Assembly (NCBI GenBank): GCA_030248215.1
Contig: JASANG010000225.1
Span: 1-64,000 of the forward strand
Length of the DNA stretch: 64,000 bases
Source of the DNA: Enoplolaimus lenunculus
Lineage: Eukaryota > Nematoda > Enoplea > Enoplida > Thoracostomopsidae
Direction of reading: 5' to 3'
The number at the start of each line of letters is the position of its first letter. The stretch's first letter is position 1. The position numbers were made by a program, and so were the translations under genes. Under the pieces are notes generated by a model. That model saw only the letters and a list, made by a program, of their open reading frames with translations. It was not told the origin of the DNA and ran no database searches. Shown here piece after piece: positions 52,701 through 64,000 of the stretch.

Positions 52701-52800
52701 AAACAGAAATAGTGTTTTCTCCAATATCAAGCAGTCGGCCAAGCACAAAGCCTTCAGAAATATGCGGCGCCCACACTTTCTTTGATCGAAAATCATCCAT
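31708..52800 (-). CDS. Myo6: Myosin VI heavy chain, unconventional minus-end-directed myosin
   Basis: Thirty-two exons, high to low: 52678-52800, 52476-52548, 52165-52238, 50962-51091, 50444-50608, 49214-49311, 44464-44628, 43900-43980, 43137-43320, 42624-42755, 41012-41167, 40444-40535, 40169-40241, 39811-39938, 39556-39651, 39271-39403, 38952-39091, 38380-38473, 38015-38145, 37461-37668, 36903-36993, 36413-36566, 36146-36228, 35879-36019, 35508-35577, 35230-35279, 34848-34955, 34637-34719, 34337-34468, 33669-33928, 33266-33380, 31708-31871. The total is 3927 nt, 1308 aa, frame kept throughout. Motor: P-loop GESGAGKT (154-161), switch [10 protein letters not shown] (204-212), switch II DIAGFE (456-461). 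Then the insert-2/IQ region ([14 protein letters not shown]), an Arg/Glu-rich helix, and a cargo-binding domain with RRL (1099-1101) and WWY (1227-1229). Family role: actin-based transport towards minus ends, endocytosis and membrane anchoring. Introns 1 and 26 use GC donors. Confidence 0.97.
32008..32352. mobile_element. hAT-type MITE, CAGGGTGACACCGAATCC family
   Basis: Left end CAGGGTGACACCGAATCC, right end near GTTGCCACCATG, interior rich in ccgaatccgaatt. It lies in the last myosin VI intron. Related pieces lie at about 44202-44362 and 56466-56770. The target duplication is not clear here. Confidence 0.55.
32537..32799 (-). mobile_element. TTAA-type piggyBac-like MITE with tRNA-like promoter, copy 2
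   Basis: Ends CCCTTTCTCACAT and ATGTGAGAAGGGG, flanks tcaa and ttat (decayed TTAA). The tRNA-like A and B boxes read on the minus strand. Confidence 0.75.
32833..33094 (-). mobile_element. TTAA-type piggyBac-like MITE with tRNA-like promoter, copy 3
   Basis: Perfect TTAA on both sides (32829-32832 and 33095-33098), ends CCGTTTCTCACAT and ATGTGAGAAGGGG. It is only about 33 bp from copy 2, in the same orientation. Confidence 0.85.
33140..33177. mobile_element. End fragment of the GC-rich MITE family
   Basis: ggtgacggacggcgccgtac followed by aagtatagcgcaaccct matches the right end of the complete element at 45836-46191. Confidence 0.7.
41281..42455 (-). mobile_element. Non-autonomous element with ~170-bp internal repeats (copy 2, reverse)
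   Basis: Reverse-oriented copy of the element at 18444-19583. It keeps the atttattgagcgaagctcg end, the ggacggacagacggacggac run and the aaacgcttcgcgaaactccg end. It lies in myosin VI intron 10 and is itself split by a hAT-type insertion at 41678-42055. Confidence 0.8.
41678..42055. mobile_element. hAT MITE nested in the element above, 378 bp
   Basis: Terminal inverted repeats TAGGGATGTGCCGAT and ATCGGCACATCCCTA, with a perfect 8-bp duplication ATAAAAAC at 41670-41677 and 42056-42063. No transposase. Confidence 0.95.
43440..43752. mobile_element. hAT MITE, CAGGGTGCAACCGG family, 313 bp
   Basis: Ends CAGGGTGCAACCGGAATT and AATTCCGGTCGCACCCTG, perfect 8-bp duplication GTAATGAG (43432-43439 and 43753-43760). 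It lies in myosin VI intron 8. Confidence 0.95.
45836..46191. mobile_element. GC-rich MITE with two inverted minisatellite arms, 356 bp
   Basis: 18-bp perfect inverted ends AGGGTTGCGCTATACTTC. The left arm repeats a ~20-bp word around gtacggcgccgtccg several times, and the right arm carries the inverse word gtgacggacggcg. The ORFs across it are by-products of the repeat. It lies in myosin VI intron 6. Confidence 0.9.
46565..46690. repeat. Fragment of the repeat found at 54-56 kb, opposite orientation
   Basis: Contains taagcatgtgagacatgctt and gtcgacatatagtcgatgat, the inverse of sequence beside the tRNA-like repeats at 54040-56200. Confidence 0.6.
47463..47903. mobile_element. hAT MITE, CAGGGTGCAACCGG family, 441 bp
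   Basis: Starts CAGGGTGCAACCGGATACCG, ends CCGGTCGCACTATG. Perfect 8-bp duplication ATGCCAAC at 47455-47462 and 47904-47911. It lies in myosin VI intron 6. More decayed relatives lie at about 46807-47176, 47205-47300 and 49370-49785. Confidence 0.9.
48395..48962. mobile_element. MITE with ~36-bp imperfect inverted ends
   Basis: Left gtcttttcggttatccgccc and right gggcaaatagccgaaaagac are inverted, continuing to a shared gcgtttgccc. The interior has its own inverted arms around caaataactcatttggcgcc. No target duplication or superfamily is clear. Confidence 0.7.
49820..50118. mobile_element. hAT-type MITE, 299 bp
   Basis: Left cagagatggaccggatat, right atatccggtcaatccctg. Flanks aacaccag (49812-49819) and aataccag (50119-50126) differ at one base. 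It lies in myosin VI intron 5. Confidence 0.7.
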
Positions 52801-52884
52801 ATATTAACATTCAGATGCTTATTAAAAAACTATGTATCATCTAAAAGATTGTTCGGCCCTGTGCGCAATGTGTTATCGATAGAT

Positions 52885-53095
52885 GGATTCGAACCAGCGA
52901 CCTTTCACTAACTGTTTCTGGCTTCTCCACAGCTTGAAAATTTCCGCCGGGGGGCGTTTCCTGGGGGGTCCCAGGAGTTTCCTGGGGGGCAGCTAATTTT
53001 GCTGGGGGGGGGCAGTTTTCCTGGGGGCCCCCCAGATGATCTGGGGGGTCCTGGGGGGCAAGCTCAAAATTTTGCAAGCCGACTTTTTGGACCAT
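52885..53095 (-). repeat. G-run element with tRNA-like B box, just upstream of myosin VI
   Basis: At least eight runs of five or more G (for example cctggggggtc, gctggggggggg) alternate with short CCC tracts. On the minus strand a GGTTCGAATCC B-box-like word sits at about 52888-52898. It shares gtggagaagccag with the element at 53475-53850. Confidence 0.65.
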
Positions 53096-53474
53096 TTTTT
53101 TATTCTAGATCGTGTTTCCAACTCAACTGAAGATTACTCATCGCTCAACATGACAAAAATTCCCCGCAAACGCTAATAACAATAATTTTAACTAATATTA
53201 CTGACAACTTTACCAGAAGTTGAAAGAAGCACAATTATATAAAATATAGATAATCTATACTTGAAACTGTGATTTCAGTTTATCATAAGGCTCAGGCGGG
53301 TTGAACTTGCTGCTGCAAGGTATTTTCGAATGCTGTATGCCCTGAAACGGTCTTTATATAATTGTGCTTTTTTCAGTTCATTATTGAATTGTACTAGTTA
53401 CTACCGGTATTTGTAACGCTATTAAAAATTATGAGTACTCAGCGTAATATTAAATCACATTTTGCCGAATGTCC

Positions 53475-53850
53475 GCCTCAAAAAAGTCCAGGTCTTTATG
53501 TTTTAACATTGAAAATTTTTGGCTTAGAAAAGTCCTGGGGGGCCCCCAGCAAAAAATTTGCTGGGGGGCATTTTGCTGAGGGGGGCGGCCGAAAATTCGC
53601 CGGGAGCCTTTCCTGGAGGCGGCAAAATTTTCGCCGGGGGGGGGAAATGAAAATTTCGAAAAGTGCTGGGCCCCCCCCGCCGTGGAGAAGCCAGTGTTTT
53701 AACACTCTCCAACTGAATGCACTCCGTATTACACGCGTTGACATTTTCTACTTGACACCCCCCTTTTCTAGGAGGACGCCCCCTGAGTGGCCCCTGAAAA
53801 ATCACATTTTCATGTGCTCGCGTATGCATGCCTGAGGTTCAATTCCCCGC
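53475..53850 (+). repeat. Second G-run element, inverted relative to the first
   Basis: Runs of 5-8 G alternate with C runs between 53530 and 53695, then gtggagaagccag, and a B-box-like gaggttcaattccc at about 53823. The ORFs on both strands here are produced by the low-complexity sequence. Confidence 0.65.
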
Positions 53851-54008
53851 GAGGTCATATCTTTTGGAGAAAATAAAGAGAAAAGGCACGTGTATTGCAG
53901 GACATCGGGGAAAGGGGTCACAAGATCGTGCAATTGGGACAGTCGTAAACGCAATATGAGTGTTATGTCAGTGCGAAGTAGTCGTTACAGTTGAATACGG
54001 CTGAAAGC

Positions 54009-54041
54009 GCGAGCACTCTACCACTGCGCCACGTAGCCCGC
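54009..54041 (-). repeat. tRNA-like 5' half
   Basis: On the minus strand it reads GGGCTACGTGGCGCAGTGG, a tRNA acceptor and D-arm start. The rest of the tRNA is missing. Confidence 0.6.
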
Positions 54042-54307
54042 CTCCCCAACTGCATTTTTCGTCGACTATATGTGTCGACTGTACTACACAATGTGCATTG
54101 AATTTATTGCATATGCACCAGGACAAGCATGTCTCACATGCTTACATGCCCTTATTTTCAACAAAGTCGTCACTTGACCGTTCATCCTATTTTCGATTGG
54201 ATACCGTGTTCATAGCGCGGCAATTTACCATTGCGCTCACGGCGTAGCCCCGATCAGTCTAGGTTAGAACTGAGGGACATCTGACCTTTTACGAAGCAGC
54301 TGGAAAA

Positions 54308-54370
54308 GCGGGCTAGAGCGGTGATCGAACTCTCAGCCTATGGATCATTAAGCGAGCACTCTACCACTGC
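54308..54370 (-). repeat. Truncated tRNA-like repeat
   Basis: Same tRNA-like body as at 55687, but cut in the D-arm and joined directly to the atttttcgtcgactatat flank. Confidence 0.6.
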
Positions 54371-55686
54371 ATTTTTCGTCGACTATATGTGTCGACTATA
54401 CTACACAATGTGCATTGCATTTATTGCATATGCACCAGGACAAGCATGTCTCACATGCTTACAGCTACTACCCAATGTGTATTATGTGTTGACTTTTTAC
54501 GTGTGTGCTATTCATAAGGATATTCCATCGCGCAGTACCCGCCTCAATATTTTTCATCGTGCAATACACAACCTCAATATTTTTCAAGTATTTTATTTGA
54601 ATTCTGACAATCTAAAAATACGGGTTCCAAATGACATGGTCGAGAACTCGTATTACAGTCCCAACAGTTCACAATTGTGTTTTTCAGAGGTTTATACGCT
54701 CGTGACAGAAAGTTACGAGTTCTTAGCGAAATAGCAAAACGTTTTCTGTTTTCAGAACCGTCTCCACGGCAACTTGTTATGATTAGCTACCTGATCACAT
54801 TTGCTGAAGTAGTGGAAGTGAAGATTTCTCATTATGCCTTAGCTTATTTTTTGCTGACTGCCTTGCACTAACTCCACTTTGCTGGACATTTTTATGTATG
54901 TACCGAATCAATTCAAACCAATCACGCAAAGCTAGTAAAATTTTTGAGCCTTACGCCCGACGCTTACAAAATTGCTACCTCCAGCTTTTTGTTGTTTGAC
55001 CTGTATACTATAACTGCTAGTTTGCTGATTTTTTAAATTTGACTTGCCCTGCTCTGGATAAGTGTTGAGAGCTGCAACAGTTGGAGTTGGAGTTCCCGAG
55101 CTTGAAATGATACACAAAAACGGTGAGATTTGTTATACGCAGTTAAAGTATGGGACCATCATTGCAAGCTATTATTTTAAACGGAAGTTTCCCATATGAA
55201 GATTATCACAGTTAACGGTTAGCACATCTAGAATGTCATGGAATACAGTCATTTAAGTGGTATAGATATTTAGCTAGTGGATGAAATAAGACTGCATAGA
55301 AATTTAGAGGTACGTACGCAGGGTGGAAAATACTTTATACTTGCCTTCGTTTTTCTGACCATGAACAGGTATTGAATTTTTTGCTGAAACCAGAACGGAA
55401 CCCGAAGCAATTTTTATCACCTAATTACTGTTGGATTTTTAAGAAGACTAGCCAAAAAACGGGTGAATTTTGCAATTTCATCTTCAAATTATGCGAAATC
55501 ACATCAATTTTTAATGTAACAATTATATAATAAACAAAATTGAACTAATTGCAAAAACATTCATTTCAAAATAGCAATTTTGCAAAGGGAAAATTTCCAA
55601 TATCCTGTACAGGAATTCTCGGTGGAACCTGTCAGTCTAGGTAGGATCCGGGACATCAGACTTTTTTACTAAGCAGCTGGAAAAGT

Positions 55687-55759
55687 GGGCTAGAGCGAGG
55701 ATCGAACTCTCAGCCTATGGATCTTTAAGCGAGCACTCTACCACTGCGCCACGTAGCCC
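55687..55759 (-). repeat. 73-nt tRNA-like unit, probably SINE head
   Basis: On the minus strand: GGGCTAC acceptor pairing with CTAGCCC at six of seven positions, D-arm GGCGCAGTGGTAGAG, and T-loop GAGAGTTCGATCC. The anticodon arm does not fold cleanly and the T stem has a mismatch, so this is more likely a tRNA-derived repeat (Ala-like head) than a working tRNA. Confidence 0.6.
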
Positions 55760-56027
55760 GCCCCTCCAGCTGCGTTTTTCGTCGACTATATTCGACCGTA
55801 CAACGCAATGTGCATTGCATTTGTTGCATATGCACTAGGACAAGCATGTCTCACATGCTTACATGCCCTTATTTTCAACAAGGTCATCCCTGGACCGTCC
55901 ATCCTATTTTCGACTGGATACCGTGTTCATAACGCAGCAGTTTACCATTGCGCTCACGGCGTAGCCCCCATGTCAGTCTAGGTAGGAACCGGGACATCAA
56001 ACCTTTCAACTAAGCAGCTGGAAAAGC

Positions 56028-56100
56028 GGGCTAGAGCGGGGATCGAACTCTCAGCCTATTGAACCTTAAGCGAGCACTCTACCACTGCGCCACGCAGCCC
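56028..56100 (-). repeat. 73-nt tRNA-like unit, second full copy
   Basis: Near-identical to 55687-55759, with GGGCTGC acceptor and GAGTTCGATCCCC T-arm. Both are followed by the same tail: a gtcgactatattcgaccg word, then gacaagcatgtctcacatgc. Confidence 0.6.
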
Positions 56101-57861
56101 GCCTGTCCAGCTACCATTTTCGTCGACTATATTCGACCGTACAACGCAATGTGCATTGCATTTATTGCATATGCACTGGGACAAGCATGTCTCACATGCT
56201 TACAGAACCCTGCTTTACGGAAACAAAAACATGGCCAATTGTTCATACCGCATTTTTGAAAATTGATCCCAACCAAAAGATACGTATATACCATAAATCA
56301 ATATTATATTTGTTAATACAAATTATCCGTATAACTATAGTCGCAAATTTTGCAGTTCCAATTCCGAAATAAGTTTGCTGTTCCAGTTCCGAAATAAGTT
56401 TGCTGTTCCGATTCCGATATGTTTCAGTTCCGCTTTGCTCGCTGGTAGATCGTCTGGATCACCTGCAGGGTGGTGTCAAACCCACGCTTTGACCGAATCC
56501 GAATTCATTGCTAATTTGTCGAATGCGAATCTTACATTTGGCAAATGTCCGATATATATGTATCGATAACGTTGGCATTTTCCGTATCGTGCCCAACTTC
56601 AATGCTGACATTTTGGCCTAAGATAAGAAAAATTGATTTATGCAATGAGTTTTTTAAAAATTTTATTGTTTAAAAATGTAAGGATGCCGAGCACTGTTGT
56701 ATTCGGCTTTTTCACAACCGAATTCGGACCGCCAATGTTAGTCGTATCCGAAAATTTGCTGCTACGCTCGACACGTATATTTAGAACATTTTGAATTTCG
56801 CGCCTTAAATTTAACCTCATTCACGTGTTTGAGTATATACCGGCCCCGTGCTATTTTTAGCTACAGTGAAGCCGTTCACACCGGTGGTCATTCAAAAGCT
56901 CGGGAAACCAATTCAGGTCAGGACCAATATCTATCTTTGCCCATTTGTTCAATGGAATTCGGTTCCGGATAAAATAAGCAAACATAAGCTGGTGAACGTT
57001 GAAAATTAAAAAAGATTCAAGGTTTTATTGGATGTTTTGCGGGAGTTTTGATGGAAACCATGCGTAATTAGGGGGATAATTTTAGCTTCATTTTATTCCC
57101 TTCTGAGCTGAAATTGCGTTCCACAGCTCAAGCCTTTGGTTGATCGGGTTATGAATGTGGGCCGCTTCCAACCTTATAGCTTAAGTTCGCAGCAGGACAG
57201 TCAAAAACAAGACAACAATGACACGAAAAAATGCATAGGTAATCATTAATATGGAGCGTAAAAATTATGAGTAAAAATTATGAGTAAGCGTCGAAAACCA
57301 GGAACTGCAACCAAAAGGACGAAAATAGCCGGATGTTGGTATGGAATCGAATCCGAAACCTGGAATTCAGTTTTACCCATATTGAGATACTGCAATTTGT
57401 TACGTACATGTATATTTCTCGGAAATTGCTGGCAGAACATCATTAAAGTAGATTCTGTGTCTGCTAAAAGCGGGAAATTAAAACACGCCAAAAATATAAA
57501 AATTTTAAATGCTATATATTGCAAATAACAGTTTATTCTTTGCGTACATAGGAATTGTACAATAACAGGATTTTCTACTTTCTGTCTCCGATATTTGATT
57601 CGCGTGTTCAGCAAACTAAAATACCATAGGCGGATGTGGGTATTGTCGGAACAGGCCGGATTTATATGAAGAAGGAAAAAATTTACATAACCAGAAAATT
57701 TTAAGCGAGTAACTTCTCGATTTCTCGATTTACTGCTGCTATGATTAATTAAAACATAAGCGTACATCATGTATATATTTCAAGGTCATACCTATATTAT
57801 ATATTTATACAACATAGTAATTATACAGGCCGTTTATATCAAGTACTACAAACCGATCAGC

Positions 57862-60573
<2,712 letters not shown>

Positions 60574-60742
60574 TTGTTCCTAGATTTTCTTCACTATTTT
60601 TGTTCCAATGCTATTTTGTTAGTAATTTCGTTGTTCACAAATTAAAACTTTATTGTTGTTTGATTTATCAGAGCTTTTCGGTCTTTCTTTCCGCGTAAAA
60701 CTTTAAAACTTGTTCCATGACGGTTTAGAAATAAATCTCAGA

Positions 60743-60971
60743 CAGGGTGCAACCGGAATTATAAAGTACCGGAACCAATACACGCTCGGACAATTTTAGA
60801 TACATAAGTTAGAATAATATGCCAATTTTTCTTAAATTTTTTAGATGAGAAAATTTTCAATACCGAAAATACTGGAAAATTCCAGTGAAAAAATACCGGA
60901 TTTATTGTCGGAACCGGATAGTGAAAGATACCGGATTTCCCTATTGGAACCGGAATTCCGGTTGCAGCCTG
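60743..60971. mobile_element. hAT MITE, CAGGGTGCAACCGG family, 229 bp
   Basis: Ends CAGGGTGCAACCGGAATT and AATTCCGGTTGCAGCCTG. Flanks atctcaga and atcacaga differ at one base. It lies 170 bp downstream of the RPL11 stop. Confidence 0.85.
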
Positions 60972-61419
60972 ATCACAGACTAATTCCTCAATCTTACCAA
61001 CTCAAAACCGAATACAAACTGTGCAAAGCTTCACAATTACGCAACTGGTAGACCGTAGGGTTTTTTGGTTTTAGACCCCGAAGTTCTTGAATAAAGAAAC
61101 ATTTTGCGACTTTACAAAGAAATGTAATACTGAAACAATGTACAGCTTCCCGCTCGCTACGCTCGCAAAATCTTCAAAAACTCAGCCTAATGCGGGGTTC
61201 TCGTTATTACTGGGCGTTTTGTTTATGTCTACTCGACGTCACCACGAATTTGCGTGATGTAGTGGGCATGCCATCAAAATGTGAGTGTCACATGATTTTA
61301 GCTTTTCAAACTGTATTGTTCTCAAGTTATCATTGTGTACTATTTGTTACTACCAACTGCCAAATTGAATTACACGTTGGGCAAATTTATATACTCCAGC
61401 GACATCATTACGGGCAAAT

Positions 61420-62445
61420 AGGAAAACGGGACAGCTGCAAATTTTCGCTTGGAAATAGGAAGGCTTCATTCAGGCAAATGGGAAACGAGCTGCAAATTTT
61501 CGCTGAAAGAACGGTAAGAGGCAGGCTAAATTTCGGGCAGTGGAAAAACGGAACAGCTGCAAATTTTCGCTGCGGAAACGGGACGGACTTGTTTAGGGCA
61601 AATGAGAAAACGGGACAGTTGCAAAAATTCGCTGTGGAACAGGGGACATGCCTGTTGCGGGAAAACGTGACAGCTGCAATTTTTCGCTAAGCAAACGGGA
61701 CAGGCTCGCTTCAGGAAAACGGGACATTTGCAAAATTTCGCTGAAAAAAATGGGGCAGGCTTCTTTCAGGCAAGTGTAAAAACGGAACAGTTGCAATTTT
61801 TAGCTGGGAACTCGTGAATACGGGACAGGCCTGTTTCGGGCAAATGGAAAAACGGAACAGCTGCAAATTTTCGCTGGGAAAACAGGAGAATGGGTCAGTT
61901 ATATATTTCCGGTCGAAAAACGAGAAAACGGAACACGGTTGTTTCCAGAGTACAACCGGAGGTCTGCCTCCGGCTCCGGCTGAAAACGGCCTCCGCTCCG
62001 GCTCCGGCAGGAAAGGGGCCTCCGCTCCGGCTTCAGTAGAATTTTTGACGGAGGTTACGGCAATTTCGGTAGTAAAATTTTGCATCATTTGGCAAAATTT
62101 ATCTGTTTAGCGCGTTTCGTTATGATTTTGTCACAATTTTTAGGAAAGAATTTCCGAAATTTCGCAGAAAATTAGCGTGAAACCAAACAACTTAACAACG
62201 TATTGCAGATATTGGCTAAAATTTAATTAACCATCATTTTACTAAATTAATTTCACATCACCTCCTGCTTCGCAAGTTTCGTTGACCTTTGGCTCCGATA
62301 TTTTTCACCTCCGGTTGCACCCTGCTTGTTTCGAACAGATGGAAAACTGGACAGTAGCAAGGTTTCGCTGCGGACAACGGATAATGGGACAGCGTATTTT
62401 TTCGTTCGGAAAACGGGAAAATGCGACACAAATCAATTTCCTTTT
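61420..62445 (+). repeat. Degenerate ~70-bp minisatellite, split by a transposon
   Basis: The phrase ggcaaatgggaaaacgggac followed by agctgcaaattttcgctg recurs about eight times with variation between 61420 and 61940, and resumes at 62330-62440 after the insertion at 61946-62324. Confidence 0.8.
61946..62324. mobile_element. hAT MITE inserted in the minisatellite, 379 bp
   Basis: Ends CAGAGTACAACCGGAGG and CCTCCGGTTGCACCCTG. Flanks gttgtttc and cttgtttc differ at one base. It is the best preserved relative of the fossil insertion in the 1.92-kb monomers. Confidence 0.85.
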
Positions 62446-62869
62446 AGACTGTACAAAATTTGTTAGGTCGTAGGAGGGGAACAAAAGTATTCGTAGTTAG
62501 GGTTCTCCACCTGTCACTCCCCTCTGTGCCTACTTGCGGCCTTGGCAGCCCAGTTGACTTGTACTTATGTCAGTGCATTTTAATACCTCTGTATAAACTG
62601 CAAAAATTTTCGTTCAAAATACGGGTAGTGCTGAAAATGTCTGAATGAGAAGATGCGGAATGGATCGAAAAATTAATTTTGATCAGCTGTGCACTCGAAC
62701 ATCATTGAAAACTGTAGTCCTCTAATATGTAAACGCACCATTGAGAATACCAAAATTCTGGAACAAATGCAATAGCTGCAAAACGAATGATAAATTTACA
62801 TTAATATGAAATATATGACGCACTTTTGGTAAAAAGAGCTATGTCAATAATTTTATAAAAAGATGCTAG

Positions 62870-63413
62870 GAAATAAAAATTTTTGTTAAATTTTCGAATC
62901 AGAAAATTTCACAATACCGAACATAACGGAAAATTTCGATGAAAAAATACCTGTTTTATTACCGGAACCAGATAGTGAAAAATACTCATTTCCGTACCGG
63001 CAGGGTGCAACCGGAATTCTGGTTCCGTCAAATTCTGACCTGTCAGTTTGGTAAATTTTTATCCGAAAAAAATCCGGTATAAAGTTTTGGTCGGTGGAAA
63101 TTAGGACATTTTAATAAAAAATGAAGACGAAAATAAAGTAAGATTTCATTTGTACATTAAGTATGTATAAACTGACATCGAAGGTAGATGTGCTTCCGTG
63201 GATTATGAAAATCTAAAATACAGTAGATAAAAGTGAATCCTATCTCCAAGAAGCAAGGGTTATTGCATCAATATTAGAAAAAAGAAAATTTAAATGAATT
63301 TTTCGGTGGCACGTATTTTTCATTTTCCGGAATTTTTTTCAAATTCCGGTTCCGGTAAATTGAAATTCCGGTTGCACCCTGCCTACCAGGACCGGAATAC
63401 CGGTGGCAATTTG
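62870..63413. mobile_element. hAT MITE split by a second MITE of the same family
   Basis: An older copy (left part ~62870-63000, right part ~63382-63413) is interrupted by a younger CAGGGTGCAACCGG element at 63001-63381. The flanks cgtaccgg and cctaccag match at six of eight bases. Confidence 0.65.
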
Positions 63414-64000
63414 TAAAAAGAATAATTGTATTAAAACATAATCACTATCCTTCTAAAATGCTACTGACCCGCTCTCTATAAATACGCACAATTTTCTTTA
63501 CTGTTCTAAATATACATTCGTTAAAGTGGTACAACATAAACGTACGTGATAACAATAACTTTTGTCAACTTTCTACAAACTCGACTGTTTTTTCCTCACA
63601 TAGTATCATAATAACGCAGTACAAGGTCTGCATACGAAATAAATACAGTGCTTAACATTTTGGTGCGTATGTACGGTACAAAATAAAATAGGCTATAATT
63701 TCGTAACAGTAAAGAAAGACTCTGAGTTCGACACCAAACTTCAATTATGTCCCTGCAATATAAACGTGAATGCACGTTTGCACCATGTTGTTATGCGGCT
63801 GTAATGTTGTGCTGAAACAGCCTAACCCAGCAAACTTCATTCTTTATATATCAATGAGGGTTCCAACAGGAGCTACATTCAGCAGTAAGAAAGTCCTGTT
63901 TCTCCGCCTTCAAATGCCAGAACAAAAACAGGAATTGAATTTTTGCAGCAATTACGGGCAAACCTGCAATTGACTCACTGTTATACATATCTAAAGATCA
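63414..64000. other. No gene recognised
   Basis: AT-rich sequence. Near 63890-63960 a ccagaacaaaaacaggaatt word resembles repeats at about 51945 and 55380. No exon is supported. Confidence 0.5.

Larger units (their letters stand above)
53100..57861. other. Intergenic spacer between myosin VI and RPL11
   Basis: Besides the G-run and tRNA-like repeats listed, it holds a second tRNA-like half reading GGGGCTACGCCGTGAGCGC on the minus strand (ends near 54251 and 55968) and decayed hAT-type pieces at about 55318-55630 and 56466-56770. The ORFs near 57246-57770 on both strands show no recognisable domain. I see no host gene. Confidence 0.6.

Noticed and set aside
53431-53835. ORFs of 82-134 codons on both strands
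   Set aside because: Produced by G and C runs that avoid stop codons. Composition is extreme and no motif is seen.
55687-56100. Functional tRNA genes
   Set aside because: The anticodon arm does not pair well and the acceptor and T stems have mismatches. Repeated copies with shared tails indicate tRNA-derived repeats.
57246-57770. 174-codon minus-strand ORF and its 82-codon plus-strand partner
   Set aside because: No recognisable domain, placed just upstream of RPL11 in repeat-rich spacer, with no supporting splice pattern.

Overview
The window looks like metazoan nuclear DNA, AT-rich and full of introns, most likely nematode. Two host genes are complete and give the frame of reference: a 32-exon unconventional myosin VI on the minus strand (31708-52800) and a six-exon ribosomal protein L11 (uL5) gene on the plus strand (57862-60573). 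Degenerate TTAGGC arrays, the nematode telomere word, recur through the left half. The species cannot be named from sequence alone.

Positions 1 to about 27.6 kb appear to be one large multi-gene DNA transposon, all on the plus strand. It opens with four tandem ~1.92-kb monomers. Each full monomer carries a TATA promoter, a short ATG exon and a 171-nt exon with phase-1 ends. The last monomer drives gene A (246 aa, possible BEN-like C-terminus). Next come gene B (234 aa, a KMT5A/SET8-like histone methyltransferase), gene C (a Ulp1/C48-like cysteine protease), a loose terminal exon, and gene E (1604 aa). Gene E is a DDE-type transposase with two Cys clusters, a helix-turn-helix-like segment and seven acidic ~41-residue repeats. 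The models of A, B and E stay open across every proposed junction, so the element may be whole and recent. Its left end lies outside the window, and no terminal inverted repeat was found.

From 27.6 to 31.7 kb I see only small repeats. The myosin VI gene encodes 1308 residues with intact P-loop, switch I, switch II, converter/IQ region, charged helix and cargo-binding domain. Two of its introns use GC-AG borders. Intron 6 (4.6 kb) is packed with short non-autonomous DNA transposons. From 52.8 to 57.8 kb lie G-run elements and tRNA-like SINE-type repeats. After RPL11 the window ends in a minisatellite and nested hAT-type elements.

The small elements fall into families whose ends and target duplications can be read directly: hAT-type (8-bp duplications, CAGGGTGCAACCGG ends), a PIF/Harbinger-like element (TTA duplication, 98-bp inverted ends), a TTAA-flanked piggyBac-like family containing a tRNA-like promoter, and a GC-rich element with internal inverted minisatellite arms. 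I recognised no retrovirus, LTR element, Polinton, rRNA gene or CRISPR array.
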